The translations under genes and the position numbers were made by a program. Below, one piece after another: positions 45,252-54,421 of a DNA stretch of 64,000 nucleotides. Each line of letters begins with the position of its first letter. Position 1 is the first letter of the stretch. The DNA comes from Gammaproteobacteria bacterium (GTDB lineage Bacteria; Pseudomonadota; Gammaproteobacteria; Enterobacterales; Alteromonadaceae). The DNA is taken from the NCBI GenBank assembly GCA_018222405.1, contig JAAFAI010000010.1, forward strand, positions 102,458 to 166,457, written 5' to 3'. Below the pieces are notes generated by a model. It ran no database searches, was not told the DNA's origin, and was given only the letters and a program-made list of their open reading frames with translations.

Positions 45252-45290
45252 ATAAAAAAAGCTTGCCAATCGGCAGGCTTTTTTTATTTG
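45252..45290 (+). terminator. ssrA terminator
   Basis: The stem AAAAAAAGCTTGCC-AATC-GGCAGGCTTTTTTT lies two bases after the CCA end of tmRNA. Confidence 0.92.
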
Positions 45291-45450
45291 TGGTGATTGT
45301 TGGGTGCTGAAAACGATCCCGGGTTCACCAAAACGTCCGGAACGTTTTGGGACATGCTTTAGCATGGTCCGCAGGACGCAGGCCATGGATGGCCTGTGCA
45401 AATCCTGTCTAAATAACCAACCGGCAGGCTTTTTTATTTGTGGTGAATGA
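45271..45450. repeat. direct repeat of tmRNA 3' flank enclosing a three-hairpin cluster
   Basis: Bases 45271-45299 (CGGCAGGCTTTTTTTATTTG and onward) recur at 45422-45450 with only a few differences. Between them lie three adjoining palindromes: CCAAAACGT/ACGTTTTGG (45328-45350), CATGCT/AGCATG (45353-45366) and CAGGCC/GGCCTG (45379-45396). Just before the second copy, GCAAATCCTGTCTAAATAACCA loosely resembles a decayed tRNA-like 3' end. The block may be a REP-like repeat or the scar of an integration at ssrA. Confidence 0.6.
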
Positions 45451-45461
45451 TGTGGGTAAGA

Positions 45462-46034
45462 TCAGAATGAATAACGAATCGACAGTGAGCCTGCGTTGTA
45501 TTCATCGTTTATCTCATAACCGATGCCTGCGGCTATTCCGGTATCGAAATAATAATGCGCAGTAAATTCCACCCCGCCAGCGCTTTCTATATAGGCTGGC
45601 CCCCAGTCTTCATACTTATATTTGATGTCCGTTTGTAAGTTCCGGTAAAAAGAACCTCTTACACCGGCCGCCACGCCATAGCCGTCTGCGTGGTGGTAAC
45701 CATTGCCCAAGCCGTCTTCGTTCTCATAGGTGATTTCTGCATACACCGCCCAGTTCTCAGACACATTAAATTTACTGCCGAAGCCCGAACTCAGGTTGTT
45801 ATACTTTAAGTCATACCCGTTGAGGCTCTCGCTTAAACTTGCATAACTTCCGGTAACATATAAATACGGTAGTACCGTATAGGAACCTCTCAATACTAAC
45901 CCTGACGGCGTATTATCGTTTCTATCCAAACTCAGCTGTGAATAAGCTAGTTCTATATAGTCAAAGTCAGGTAGGTCGGCAGCAAAAACAGGGGAAACAG
46001 CAAACGCCAGCAGCGCGCAGGAAAGTTTATTCAT
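45462..46034 (-). CDS. small outer-membrane beta-barrel protein
   Basis: A signal peptide (MNKLSCALLAFAVSPVFA) precedes about 170 residues of alternating amphipathic strands (FDYIELAYSQLSLDR; LYVTGSYASLS; WAVYAEITYENED; TDIKYKYEDWG) ending in the C-terminal aromatic SIRYSF typical of outer-membrane barrels. The size suggests an eight-stranded OmpA/OmpW-like barrel. Family not recognised; role unknown. Confidence 0.8.
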   Translation of the reverse strand: MNKLSCALLAFAVSPVFAADLPDFDYIELAYSQLSLDRNDNTPSGLVLRGSYTVLPYLYVTGSYASLSESLNGYDLKYNNLSSGFGSKFNVSENWAVYAEITYENEDGLGNGYHHADGYGVAAGVRGSFYRNLQTDIKYKYEDWGPAYIESAGGVEFTAHYYFDTGIAAGIGYEINDEYNAGSLSIRYSF

Positions 46035-46193
46035 TCTTCATCCATAAACAGTAGTACTAAATCCATTGCTGGTGAGGGTATAACTATTTTTGGTCGAAGT
46101 AAACCAATGAAAATATTGAGGCTTTTAAGTGAGAGATAAGAATTTAGCGGGGTAATTTCAGGTTTAATCACCCCACAGAAGAAAGCTTTGAAA

Positions 46194-46874
46194 TTATAGT
46201 CCCAGTTCCTTATCCAGCACTTTAGCAAACTCCTCGAAACTCATATTCGACATTAGTTTACCGTTTACCACAAAGCTTGGCGTTGAACGGATACCATCGG
46301 CTTTGGCGTTTTGCTGATACCAGTTAATCAGCCTTTCGGATTTGGCTTCATCACCTAAACAAGCCTGCAGCTGTTCGTCATTCAGGCCCACTGACTTGCC
46401 AAGGGTTACCAATTCGTTAAGGATGGTATTACCGTCTCGACTGGCCATCCACTGTTGCTGCTGACTAAACACCTTATCTACAAAGCGAAAGTAATTTTCA
46501 CTATCACCGGAACAACGGCCAATCATCGAAGCAACCAGGCCAAACTGATCGAAATAGACTTCGCGAAATACAAAGCGAATCTTGCCGGTATCAATGTAGT
46601 TTTCTTTTAGAGGTTTAAAGGCATTATTGTGAAATGATGCACAGTGTGGGCAGGTAAACGAGGCATATTCTACTACCTGAACCTGAGCCATGGGATTACC
46701 TAAAGCCATATCTTTCACCGTGGCTTCAGCCGGGTTCACCGGTGAAGTTTGCGACTCAGGGCCAGCCGGGATGGTCGTCACCGGAGCACTGTTATCCTGC
46801 TCATACACCATAAAACCAATACCCAGTGCCAATACCAACACGCCTACGGCCAATAATACTACCCGCGAATTCAT
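46194..46874 (-). CDS. DsbA family thioredoxin-fold protein
   Basis: A single N-terminal membrane anchor (residues 6-23) is followed by a periplasmic thioredoxin-fold domain. The redox motif CPHC lies in VEYASFTCPHCASFH near residue 75, and the cis-proline loop is STPSFVVNG near 205. The layout matches the BdbD/ScsC-like Thioredoxin_4 type rather than classical soluble DsbA. AGAGGT precedes the ATG. A GGGGTGATT/AATTACCCC hairpin downstream may end the transcript. Confidence 0.93.
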   Translation of the reverse strand: MNSRVVLLAVGVLVLALGIGFMVYEQDNSAPVTTIPAGPESQTSPVNPAEATVKDMALGNPMAQVQVVEYASFTCPHCASFHNNAFKPLKENYIDTGKIRFVFREVYFDQFGLVASMIGRCSGDSENYFRFVDKVFSQQQQWMASRDGNTILNELVTLGKSVGLNDEQLQACLGDEAKSERLINWYQQNAKADGIRSTPSFVVNGKLMSNMSFEEFAKVLDKELGL

Positions 46875-47074
46875 TTCTACCTCTAAAATTTAACTAGATA
46901 CAAATCATAGGTTACCACTTTCCGGCGGCGATTCAGAAGGGAGTTTAACCCGAAGGCGCTTTTATTTACCTCAGGCGGCATGCTTCACGATTATCGAGCT
47001 TCCCTGTCATTGGTCCATTTCCGGGTGCAGTGCGTAAGTATTAGTGAGACATAAACGCACCCAAGGAGGCAACT

Positions 47075-47305
47075 ATGTTTACTCAACAACCCGGTATTAA
47101 CGATTTATTCGTGCAGTTAGGTTTACCGTCTGACGAACCGGCTATCGAAAAATTTATCAGTGAACATCGCGGACTCAAGTCTGCCCAGCCACTCGCCGAC
47201 GCACCATTCTGGAACGATGCCCAGGCCAGTTTTCTGCGCCAGGCACTGGCTGAAGATGCCGAATGGGCAGAGGTAATAGACGAGCTCAATACCCGATTGC
47301 ACTAG
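47075..47305 (+). CDS. DUF2789 family protein
   Basis: The 76-residue acidic protein has the family pattern: NDLFVQLGLPSDEPAIEKFI, then PLADAPFWNDAQASFLRQAL and EWAEVIDELN. It is soluble and probably helical. AAGGAGG lies upstream of the ATG, an excellent ribosome-binding site. Function unknown. Confidence 0.88.
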   Translation: MFTQQPGINDLFVQLGLPSDEPAIEKFISEHRGLKSAQPLADAPFWNDAQASFLRQALAEDAEWAEVIDELNTRLH

Positions 47306-47490
47306 GCTTTAATTCTCCCTCGGGCATAGCATCGCATCTCGGTGCTGCGCCCTTCTGCATGCTTTGCACTTCTTTTTTTGCATTTATTGTTGCTTGATCT
47401 GGCGCTATACATAGGCTTAATAGCTTACTTATACTAAAGTAACAGTACTAAACTATTATAAATGTATAAAAAAAGGGCGAAGTTTACGCT

Positions 47491-48729
47491 ATGACACAAT
47501 GGTTTTGGCACACGTATGATGTAATTGAAAAAACGTTCTTTTACACTCTCACCCGAAAGATAATCGGTAACATCAGCTTTTTGTTTCTGTTTCAGCTGGC
47601 AAATTTCTACCTGTTTTATGCCCTTATGAGCAGCCCGGCTGAGTCTCAGGATAGCTACCAGTCTACGCTGATTACGCTGTTTATTCTGAGTACACTGAGT
47701 TTTGCCTTTACCATTTTTTACATGCACCACCTGATTGTAAAGCCGGTAAAGGCGCTGCTAAACACCCTTAATGATATCAACCATACCCAGGGCGACCTCT
47801 CTACCCGTCTACCCGCTTTTACCTGTGATGAATTCAGCGAACTGTCGGCCGCTTATAATAAGTTTGCGCATAACCTGAGTGAGCTGATTGAACAGGTTTA
47901 CAAAGACGCCGAACGTTCCAGCGACGCCAATAAAGAAGTTTGTGCACTGGTTAAAAACGTTGATAGTCAGGCTGCTACTCAAAAGCACCTGAGCGACAAT
48001 ATCAGCCAGTCGTCACAACAGGTCGGTCATAGCATTCACGACATTGTGTCAGCCTCTGAGCAGGTTTCCACCACTAACAGCCAGAACCAGGCCAATGCTA
48101 CCACCGCCAATCAAACGCTGGTTACCTCAAAGCAGCAAATTGAGCGGATCACTCAGCTTCTTAATCAGTTTTCAGAAACGGTTCGCGGGTTACAGAACAA
48201 CGCCGATAATGTGCGCAATATTCTCAAAATGGTTGAAGGCTTTGCCGATCAAACCAACCTGCTGGCTCTTAATGCCGCCATTGAGGCAGCACGAGCCGGT
48301 GAAGCAGGCCGCGGCTTTGCGGTAGTAGCCGATGAAGTACGCAGCTTATCGGCTAAAGTGGCCGATGCTACCCAGCAGATCAGCAGCTTTCTGAATGAGA
48401 TGGAAACCCTGGTGGGCGAAACCCAGCAGGAGTCCAGCCGCCTTATTGACGCATCTGGTCAGATGCAGCAGAGTATCAGTGATACCTCCTCGACGTTTGA
48501 GCAAATGATGGACGACTTCAAACAAAATATGGAAGCCTTCCAACTGATCATGAACTCGGTAAATGTATTGGAGTCTCAGCAGGCTCAGGCCACCGAGATT
48601 GCCGGCCAGATCACTCAGCTCAGTATGGATATTCAGCATTCTATGGCGTCGAGTGTGGAACAGGCCGAACACGCCCAGTCGCTGGCCAGTTCAACCCGTA
48701 AAGGTCTGAGTCAGTTTGTGGTAAATTAA
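47491..48729 (+). CDS. methyl-accepting chemotaxis protein
   Basis: The 412-residue receptor has two transmembrane segments (near 24-44 and 57-80) with almost no periplasmic loop, then a HAMP domain ([26 protein letters not shown]) and a signalling domain with the conserved hairpin tip [34 protein letters not shown], given in parts of the same stretch. The lack of a periplasmic ligand domain suggests sensing of membrane, redox or cytoplasmic cues. No che genes are nearby. Confidence 0.95.
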   Translation: MTQWFWHTYDVIEKTFFYTLTRKIIGNISFLFLFQLANFYLFYALMSSPAESQDSYQSTLITLFILSTLSFAFTIFYMHHLIVKPVKALLNTLNDINHTQGDLSTRLPAFTCDEFSELSAAYNKFAHNLSELIEQVYKDAERSSDANKEVCALVKNVDSQAATQKHLSDNISQSSQQVGHSIHDIVSASEQVSTTNSQNQANATTANQTLVTSKQQIERITQLLNQFSETVRGLQNNADNVRNILKMVEGFADQTNLLALNAAIEAARAGEAGRGFAVVADEVRSLSAKVADATQQISSFLNEMETLVGETQQESSRLIDASGQMQQSISDTSSTFEQMMDDFKQNMEAFQLIMNSVNVLESQQAQATEIAGQITQLSMDIQHSMASSVEQAEHAQSLASSTRKGLSQFVVN

Positions 48730-48783
48730 ACCAATCCAAAGTGCTCGGCATCGCGTATTGGTGGCATTAGCAGGAGAGATTGC

Positions 48784-49047
48784 ATGCCACCAAAACATCA
48801 GCTTACCAACGCCACCCTGTCCCGTATCATCGAAATGGCCTGGGAGGATCGTACCCCCTTCGAAGCCATCGAAAAGGAATACGGCCTGTCCCAGGACGGC
48901 GTGATTAAACTTATGCGCAGTGAACTCAAGCCCTCTAGTTTCCGGCTCTGGCGCAAGCGTACAACCGGACGCAACACCAAACACCTTAAACTTCGCTCCC
49001 CCGAAATCAACCGTGGTTACTGCCCTACCCAATACAAACAGCGTTAG
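48784..49047 (+). CDS. TIGR03643/DUF2805 family protein
   Basis: The 87-residue basic protein contains the family core: LSRIIEMAWEDRTPFEAIE, YGLSQDGVIKLMR and SFRLWRKRTTGR, a helix-turn-helix-like arrangement. AGGAGAG lies upstream. Members often lie near photolyase or cryptochrome genes; here one is 5.7 kb away. Function unknown. Confidence 0.88.
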   Translation: MPPKHQLTNATLSRIIEMAWEDRTPFEAIEKEYGLSQDGVIKLMRSELKPSSFRLWRKRTTGRNTKHLKLRSPEINRGYCPTQYKQR

Positions 49048-49112
49048 TTACTTTTGCGGCTATCTGTGATTAACTCAAGTCCTGTTGGCTTAATGGCATA
49101 AGGACATCACCG

Positions 49113-49817
49113 ATGATTACATTGTATGGATTTGGCCCTGGGCTGGGCATGTACGACCCAAGCCTTTTTGTACTCAAAGTCGCTGTATTTTTACGCCTGG
49201 CAAACATTGACTATCGTTACAACGGCAACGTTAATTACGTCTTCAAGGCGCCCAAGAAAAAGCTGCCCTACCTTGACGATAATGGCACCACTGTGTGCGA
49301 CTCCACTTTTATTATCAGTCATCTTAAAGACCGTTACGCTGCTGATTTCGACAGCCATTTATCGCCGGAGCAACAAGCTGTAGCCACACTTATCAGTAAG
49401 TCGCTGGATGAGAATTTTTACTGGTGCCTGGTGTATTTTCGCTGGATTGATAGCGCCAGCTGGCCAACGGTTAAAAACGCGTTGTTTGGTAAGCTCCCCT
49501 TCCCGCTCAGCACCATTGTGCCGTTGGTCGCTCGTCGGGGCGTTAGTAAGCAGGTTTATCAGCAGGGAACCGGCCGTCATAATAAGGAAGAAGTGCTGAG
49601 TATTGCCCGTCAAACTCTTGATGCGTTGTCGGTACTGATAGGCGACAACCTTTTTTGCCTTGGCGACAAGCCAAGTTCACTGGATGCAACGGTTTATGCG
49701 TTTCTGGCCGAAGCTGTTCAGGTGGAACTAGACAACGACTTTACCCGCCTGGCCCGCCAGTACTCAAACCTGAACGATTATTGCCAGCGCATACAGCAAC
49801 AGTATTTTGCCGGCTAG
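49113..49817 (+). CDS. glutathione S-transferase family protein (metaxin/Fax-like)
   Basis: The 234-residue protein has an N-terminal thioredoxin-like domain (MITLYGFGPGLGMYDPS; KKKLPYLDDNG) and a helical C-terminal GST domain with the SLDATVYAFLAEA motif near residue 190. The pattern is that of the Fax/metaxin-type GSTs rather than classical detoxifying enzymes, so the catalytic Ser/Cys is not evident. Substrate unknown. It ends three bases before the convergent DUF3307 gene. Confidence 0.88.
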   Translation: MITLYGFGPGLGMYDPSLFVLKVAVFLRLANIDYRYNGNVNYVFKAPKKKLPYLDDNGTTVCDSTFIISHLKDRYAADFDSHLSPEQQAVATLISKSLDENFYWCLVYFRWIDSASWPTVKNALFGKLPFPLSTIVPLVARRGVSKQVYQQGTGRHNKEEVLSIARQTLDALSVLIGDNLFCLGDKPSSLDATVYAFLAEAVQVELDNDFTRLARQYSNLNDYCQRIQQQYFAG

Positions 49818-49820
49818 TTG

Positions 49821-50594
49821 CTATTTACCGATAGGTAAATGCGTGGCCAGACTGCTCACCAGCAAGCCAACCGCAATGGTTAAGGCAAAACTGGTGAGTG
49901 TACCGAGCATCACATATTCAGTGAGCTTTTTATCTTCACTGTGGCGCAAATCGCCAAAGCGAAACACCGACTTTGCCGCCAGCAAAAAGCCAATCGCGGC
50001 AAACTGATTAAGCAGAATAAAGGTCAGTACCAGTACTCTTTCCAGATAACCGATGCCCTGCCCGGCGGCCTGCAAAGTGGTTTCACTTTCCTCATCGGGT
50101 TTATCGGCTTCTATGGCATTGCTCCAGGGCGCAAGGATCTGCCTGATGATAATCGATACCGGCCTCAGCACCAGCAGGTAACCGGTCATAATCGCCAGTG
50201 TTTTATAGTGTAGTAACTGTTTGAGCCAGGCATTAACCGTAGCTTGCCCGGGCTGCCAGACCAGCAGTACCACCAAGCCAATTATTACTATATGAGCCAG
50301 CTGGTCGGCCAGAAACGCTTTCATGGATGAGCCGGCGTAAGATTTCAGGCCGTCGATGACAATATGAGAACCGCCTATCAGCAAAGCGTATGAGGCCACT
50401 TTTAGCGGATGTAAATCGGTTAACAAAGCCAGAATAAGCACAGCTATCAGGCCATGGACACCGCCATGCCAGTACAGACAGGGAGCAGAAAAGTGTCGTT
50501 GCGTACGCTGTGCTATCCAGTGTGAGGGCTGCAAGTAAAAATCGGCTATAACATGGCCGGCAATCAATAATACCAGCAGCGTCATGGTAGTCAT
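49821..50594 (-). CDS. DUF3307 family membrane protein
   Basis: The 257-residue protein has about six to seven hydrophobic helices. The N-terminal part matches DUF3307 (LLIAGHVIADFYLQPSHWI; HGGVHGLIAVL; GGSHIVIDGLKSY; FLADQLAHIVII), with several conserved His/Asp residues facing the membrane (HxxxD patterns) that hint at a metal-dependent membrane enzyme. Its start overlaps the satD stop (ATGA), so both act together. Function unknown. Confidence 0.85.
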   Translation of the reverse strand: MTTMTLLVLLIAGHVIADFYLQPSHWIAQRTQRHFSAPCLYWHGGVHGLIAVLILALLTDLHPLKVASYALLIGGSHIVIDGLKSYAGSSMKAFLADQLAHIVIIGLVVLLVWQPGQATVNAWLKQLLHYKTLAIMTGYLLVLRPVSIIIRQILAPWSNAIEADKPDEESETTLQAAGQGIGYLERVLVLTFILLNQFAAIGFLLAAKSVFRFGDLRHSEDKKLTEYVMLGTLTSFALTIAVGLLVSSLATHLPIGK

Positions 50595-51247
50595 GGGGCA
50601 AAGTCCTTTTTCACCCGGGCGGCAAAATGCGTCAGATAGTCAGTAATCAAATGGTACTGACTGGTATTTAATATCCGTGTTACGTTACTGCGCTTTTTAT
50701 CCAGCACCCGGGCCAGATGTTCATGGGATTTATTATCTGCCATCAGATATGCCAGTACAACCTGAGCCTGGGTAGATGTTAAACGGTCGAGATGGCTGTC
50801 GAAAAACCGGGTAAGCAGTTCACAGTGCTCCGTAAACGCTGTGTCAGCACTGGCAATAGCCAGCCCCCGGCCTTTAAGTTTGTCCAGACCGTGACCGGAA
50901 AGTGCGTAAGCTTCGCCGGTTGCCGTTTTGACGTTTTGCCCGGGAGCTTCTCCCTTCCCTATTCCAATGCATTGGCGTACCGCGACTGCGGGTTCACCAC
51001 TGCGTAAGGATAAATCAATGATGGTGGCTAGTCTCGCGGCCAGTGGCGGCGCAACCACCAGCTGAAAACTGTCACCCCGAAAAATATCAAAGACCACGTT
51101 GTATTGGGCCCGAAAGGATTTTAGCAAGCGCTCCAGGTTTAATATGACCTGACTGAATGCATGACCGGATAGTTTACTGGAGCCAACCAGATCGCCGGTA
51201 ATCACCGCTATTAGGGCTGAATTTTCGGCATTTTCAGTGCTTTTCAT
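50591..51247 (-). CDS. SatD family protein
   Basis: The 218-residue SatD-family protein begins with AVITGDLVGSSKL near residue 14 and has FDIFRGDSFQLVV near 55, which resemble the two-Asp metal motif of nucleotide-cyclase-like folds. The C-terminal part (STQAQVVLAYL; HEHLARVLDKKRSNVTRIL) is a helix-turn-helix. In streptococci satD belongs to an acid-response locus. GAGGA precedes the ATG. It is cotranscribed with the DUF3307 gene. Its promoter carries a paired 21-bp repeat. Confidence 0.85.
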   Translation of the reverse strand: MKSTENAENSALIAVITGDLVGSSKLSGHAFSQVILNLERLLKSFRAQYNVVFDIFRGDSFQLVVAPPLAARLATIIDLSLRSGEPAVAVRQCIGIGKGEAPGQNVKTATGEAYALSGHGLDKLKGRGLAIASADTAFTEHCELLTRFFDSHLDRLTSTQAQVVLAYLMADNKSHEHLARVLDKKRSNVTRILNTSQYHLITDYLTHFAARVKKDFAP

Positions 51248-51295
51248 CGCATTGTCCTCAGCGTTAGCGCATCCCGGTATTTAATCACTCGCCTT

Positions 51296-51344
51296 AAAGT
51301 TACTATATTTAATCACATAAATCAAAGTGACTATATTTAGTAAC
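51296..51344. promoter_or_regulatory. paired 21-bp operator-like repeats upstream of satD
   Basis: Bases 51296-51316 (AAAGTTACTATATTTAATCAC) and 51324-51344 match at 18 of 21 positions, 28 bases apart. The second contains the near-palindrome GTGACT-ATATTT-AGTAAC. They lie 49-97 bases upstream of satD, whose product has a helix-turn-helix, so autoregulation is plausible. Confidence 0.6.
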
Positions 51345-51346
51345 AA

Positions 51347-52468
51347 CTAACCCAGTACGCGCTGAGCAAACCAAAAACCGGCGAGCAGCGCGATACAAAC
51401 CGAACCACCGCGGGTAACCAAAGCAGTGAGGCGAGAAAATCGCCTGATCAGTTTCATCATCACAAAGGCAAGTATCACAATGCCCAGCTGAGCAAACTCT
51501 ACCCCAAGGTTAAAGCTAACCAATGCACCAACGTAACCCGACGAAGGAATACCCAGCTCTTTTAAAGCCTGGGCAAAACCCAGCCCGTGAACAAGGCCAA
51601 AACCGAATACCAGCATAAACCGCCAAACCGGATGAGGCTTAAATAACAGGTTTTCAATGGCAATCCAGGCAATCGACAGCGCAATCACAGGCTCAATAAT
51701 GTGCCCACTCACCACAATAGCGCCATAAGTCGCCAGGCCAAGCGTTACCGTATGGGCCAGGGTAAAGCCGGTGATCAACAGCGCCAGCTGACGCAGTGAA
51801 GCCACACCTAAAAACAGTCCCAATACAAATAGCGCATGATCCCAGCCAAAGGGCACAATGTGCAACATACCCTGTTTCATGTAGTTGGCCCACAGCTTTA
51901 CATCAGCACTGGCAAGACCTTCTGCCGGTGGCTGCGCATCGAAATAAAAAGCAGGACTGGCCTGATTACGCACCAGCCAGCGACTTAATGTAACCTGCTC
52001 ACGGTTATAACTAATGTTGAGCGCGATGGGCTCTTCAAATTTAAACGCATCGGTGAACACCGCAACCAAAGCATTCTGGGTAAAATCATCAGGCAGGTCC
52101 AGCGTAAACACAAAGCGGGTCATGGGCCAGGCGAGCCCCGAGGTAAAATCCTCCGCAGGTGCATCGGGCCAGCTTACAGCGCTAAACTGCCAGCTCAGTT
52201 GTTCGTCATCGAGGGTAAACCGGCTGGCCTGCTCAAGCCCGGCAATCAGCTGTGCAAAGCGAGTCGACTGTTGCGGTTCGGTAGCCCGGGTTAAGGCATA
52301 GTAGGCTTCGCCGCCCTCCATGGCCTTGGTTAAATCCACATCCATGGTCACCACGGCCTGACCTTCGTCACTTACGGTAACGTTAATCCGGGTCATATTA
52401 AGTAAGTGAGCCTGAGCAACTCCCGGCAGGCAGAGCAGCATCAGTAACACCCTTAGCATACCAGTCAT
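51347..52468 (-). CDS. HupE/UreJ family membrane protein
   Basis: A signal peptide (LRVLLMLLCLPGVAQA) precedes an extracytoplasmic domain of about 165 residues and then six to seven transmembrane helices of the HupE/UreJ_2 type (HIVPFGWDHALFVLGLFLG; GFTLAHTVTLGLATYG; FGLVHGLGFAQALKELG). His-rich HxxxxDH/HxxT motifs fit nickel or other metal transport in HupE/UreJ, but no hydrogenase or urease is nearby. The start lies 12 bases after the lipoprotein deaminase gene, so they form an operon. Confidence 0.88.
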   Translation of the reverse strand: MTGMLRVLLMLLCLPGVAQAHLLNMTRINVTVSDEGQAVVTMDVDLTKAMEGGEAYYALTRATEPQQSTRFAQLIAGLEQASRFTLDDEQLSWQFSAVSWPDAPAEDFTSGLAWPMTRFVFTLDLPDDFTQNALVAVFTDAFKFEEPIALNISYNREQVTLSRWLVRNQASPAFYFDAQPPAEGLASADVKLWANYMKQGMLHIVPFGWDHALFVLGLFLGVASLRQLALLITGFTLAHTVTLGLATYGAIVVSGHIIEPVIALSIAWIAIENLLFKPHPVWRFMLVFGFGLVHGLGFAQALKELGIPSSGYVGALVSFNLGVEFAQLGIVILAFVMMKLIRRFSRLTALVTRGGSVCIALLAGFWFAQRVLG

Positions 52469-52480
52469 AATGGGCCTGGC

Positions 52481-54421
52481 TTACCAGATTATCGCATGGG
52501 TATTGCCGGTGGTTACGTCTACCAGGCCGCCCGAATTCCCCTCATAAGGCGCTACCAGTTGCCATTTCCAGGGCGCTGCGGTTAAAAAGGCAAAACGCAT
52601 TCTTTCCGGTAATCCACTGGCATTGATCCAGGCCATTTTATCGGCCTGATGATGAAGGTTTTCCATTTCTGCCGCGACCTCATTTACCGGTCGGGCTGTC
52701 ATTAATCCACCAACGTCCAGGCGCACCGTGGCAACCACCTTGCCATCATTCACCAGCGCCCAGCCGCCGCCCATATTGGCTACGGTGTTGGCCGCCAGCG
52801 CCATGGCATAATCGTCGTTACCCATAGTCCAGATATTGTGCAGATCATGAGACTGCGAACTGGCCAGCGCCGAACCCGGTGTTTTAGGCCCCACGTTTTG
52901 CCAGATCATCTTCGATACCGCCGCCGTACCATGATAACGGTCGACCACTGCCACCTTAATCAGGCCTGCTTCCGGATCGGCTTTAATGGTGCCATCCTCA
53001 GCCACTGGCAGCTGTTTGGTGATAAACTCCGGCTCAAACCAGAACGGCTCCAACACAGCAGCGTTCACGGTTTCACGGCCTTCAGGTGCGGTTATCACAA
53101 AATCTGCTGCAATCAGTTCCCGCCCCACATTCATGGTGTCAGTTGCCCATTGCGGGTAATCTATTTCGGGGATCGGTAACAGGTATTCACCGTTATCAGC
53201 CGCTAGCTGACCATTGGCGTAAACCCGCTCAATCGCCACAGTTTGCGGATCGGATAGCAGTACTACATCAGCATAACGCCCCGGAGCCAGAGCACCAACC
53301 AGGTGATCAATATTGAAATGGCGGGCCGTATTGTAGCTGCCCAATTGGTACGCAATTTCAAGTGGCACGCCCAGCTCAATAGCACTGCGAATATTGTAAT
53401 CCATCGAGCCCAGTTGCAGAGTGGCAAACACGTCGCGATCGTCGGTGGTTACCGAGATATTGCTCCAGTCTTTCAGGCCAATTTCCAGTAATTTCGGAAA
53501 CAACGAGTCCATGCCAGCCTGTTTAATTTCTAAAAATACGCCCCGGCGTAATTTCTCGATACCTTCGTCAGCCAGTCGCACCTCGTGATCAGACGCCAAT
53601 CCTGCCGCGGCGAAGGCACTGATGTCGGTTTGTGAGGTAAGGTTCATGCCATGGCCTTCCACTACACCGCGGTAATCATAAGTTGCCTCAATCATTTCCC
53701 AGATACGCTGGTGACCACCGTTATCGGCATTGATGACTGCCGACCAGTCCATCACTTCACCCAGCGCTACCACCCGCGGATCATAGGTTAAGAAATCGCG
53801 CATCTCGTTATAACCGTAGTAGCCACCGCCCGATTCATAAACCGTTGGCGGCGTTGCCGAACCGATAGCCGGGAAGATTTTCAGCGTGCTGCCTTTGCGT
53901 TCTGCCTCAAGCCAGAATTCGGCGTTACGATTACCCACCACATTGGATATCTCATGAGAGCCTTCCACCGTCCAGGTATTGCCGTGAGGGATCACCAGCG
54001 CCGCTTCATACTCCGGCGTCAGGTAAGAGCTTTCTATGTGTTTATGCGACTCGCCAAATCCCGGTACTGCCCACAGTCCGGTTGCATCATAGGTGCTTTG
54101 CGCTTCGCCCGGCCAGCTACCGGTATCACCCACCCAGGCAATACGGTTATGCGCAATCACGATATCCTGTGCGGGCAACCACTCCTGGGTAAACACATTA
54201 AGCAGCGTTACGTTCTGGATAACCAACCCGGCATTTTCCCGGCCAAGAGCAACCTGGGTTAATGCCTGGCGGGTTTTCACTTCCTTTTTAAATACATGAG
54301 TTTCAACCGGTTTATCGGTATCTGCCACGGCTTCCTGCTTAACTTCATTCTGGGGCGAGCAGGCGCTAAGCAGAACACTGATAAACAGTGTCGCAGCGAG
54401 AGGATAACGGGTGGCAGACAT
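52481..54421 (-). CDS. adenine deaminase-like amidohydrolase lipoprotein
   Basis: The 646-residue protein begins with a lipoprotein signal (MSATRYPLAATLFISVLLSA-Cys) and a linker, then an amidohydrolase domain of the adenine-deaminase (Ade) type. Visible metal and active-site motifs are GFGESHKHIESSYLTP, VVEGHG, ASDHE, VTTDDRD and a C-terminal Ade domain. Cytoplasmic adenine deaminase lacks such a signal. I chose ATG 54421, with AGGAG upstream, over an ORF start 20 codons earlier. The substrate in the periplasm or outer membrane is unknown. Confidence 0.85.
   Translation of the reverse strand: MSATRYPLAATLFISVLLSACSPQNEVKQEAVADTDKPVETHVFKKEVKTRQALTQVALGRENAGLVIQNVTLLNVFTQEWLPAQDIVIAHNRIAWVGDTGSWPGEAQSTYDATGLWAVPGFGESHKHIESSYLTPEYEAALVIPHGNTWTVEGSHEISNVVGNRNAEFWLEAERKGSTLKIFPAIGSATPPTVYESGGGYYGYNEMRDFLTYDPRVVALGEVMDWSAVINADNGGHQRIWEMIEATYDYRGVVEGHGMNLTSQTDISAFAAAGLASDHEVRLADEGIEKLRRGVFLEIKQAGMDSLFPKLLEIGLKDWSNISVTTDDRDVFATLQLGSMDYNIRSAIELGVPLEIAYQLGSYNTARHFNIDHLVGALAPGRYADVVLLSDPQTVAIERVYANGQLAADNGEYLLPIPEIDYPQWATDTMNVGRELIAADFVITAPEGRETVNAAVLEPFWFEPEFITKQLPVAEDGTIKADPEAGLIKVAVVDRYHGTAAVSKMIWQNVGPKTPGSALASSQSHDLHNIWTMGNDDYAMALAANTVANMGGGWALVNDGKVVATVRLDVGGLMTARPVNEVAAEMENLHHQADKMAWINASGLPERMRFAFLTAAPWKWQLVAPYEGNSGGLVDVTTGNTHAIIW

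Noticed and set aside
45186..45401. 71-codon minus-strand frame overlapping tmRNA (product with LVELAGFEPASRKCLPLVLHA)
   Set aside because: It is antisense to the conserved tmRNA 3' end and is a well-known false gene call at this place.
46031..46228. 65-codon frame between the barrel protein and the DsbA-like gene
   Set aside because: Overlaps the DsbA-like gene end in another frame, lacks an SD, and follows the hairpin region after that gene.
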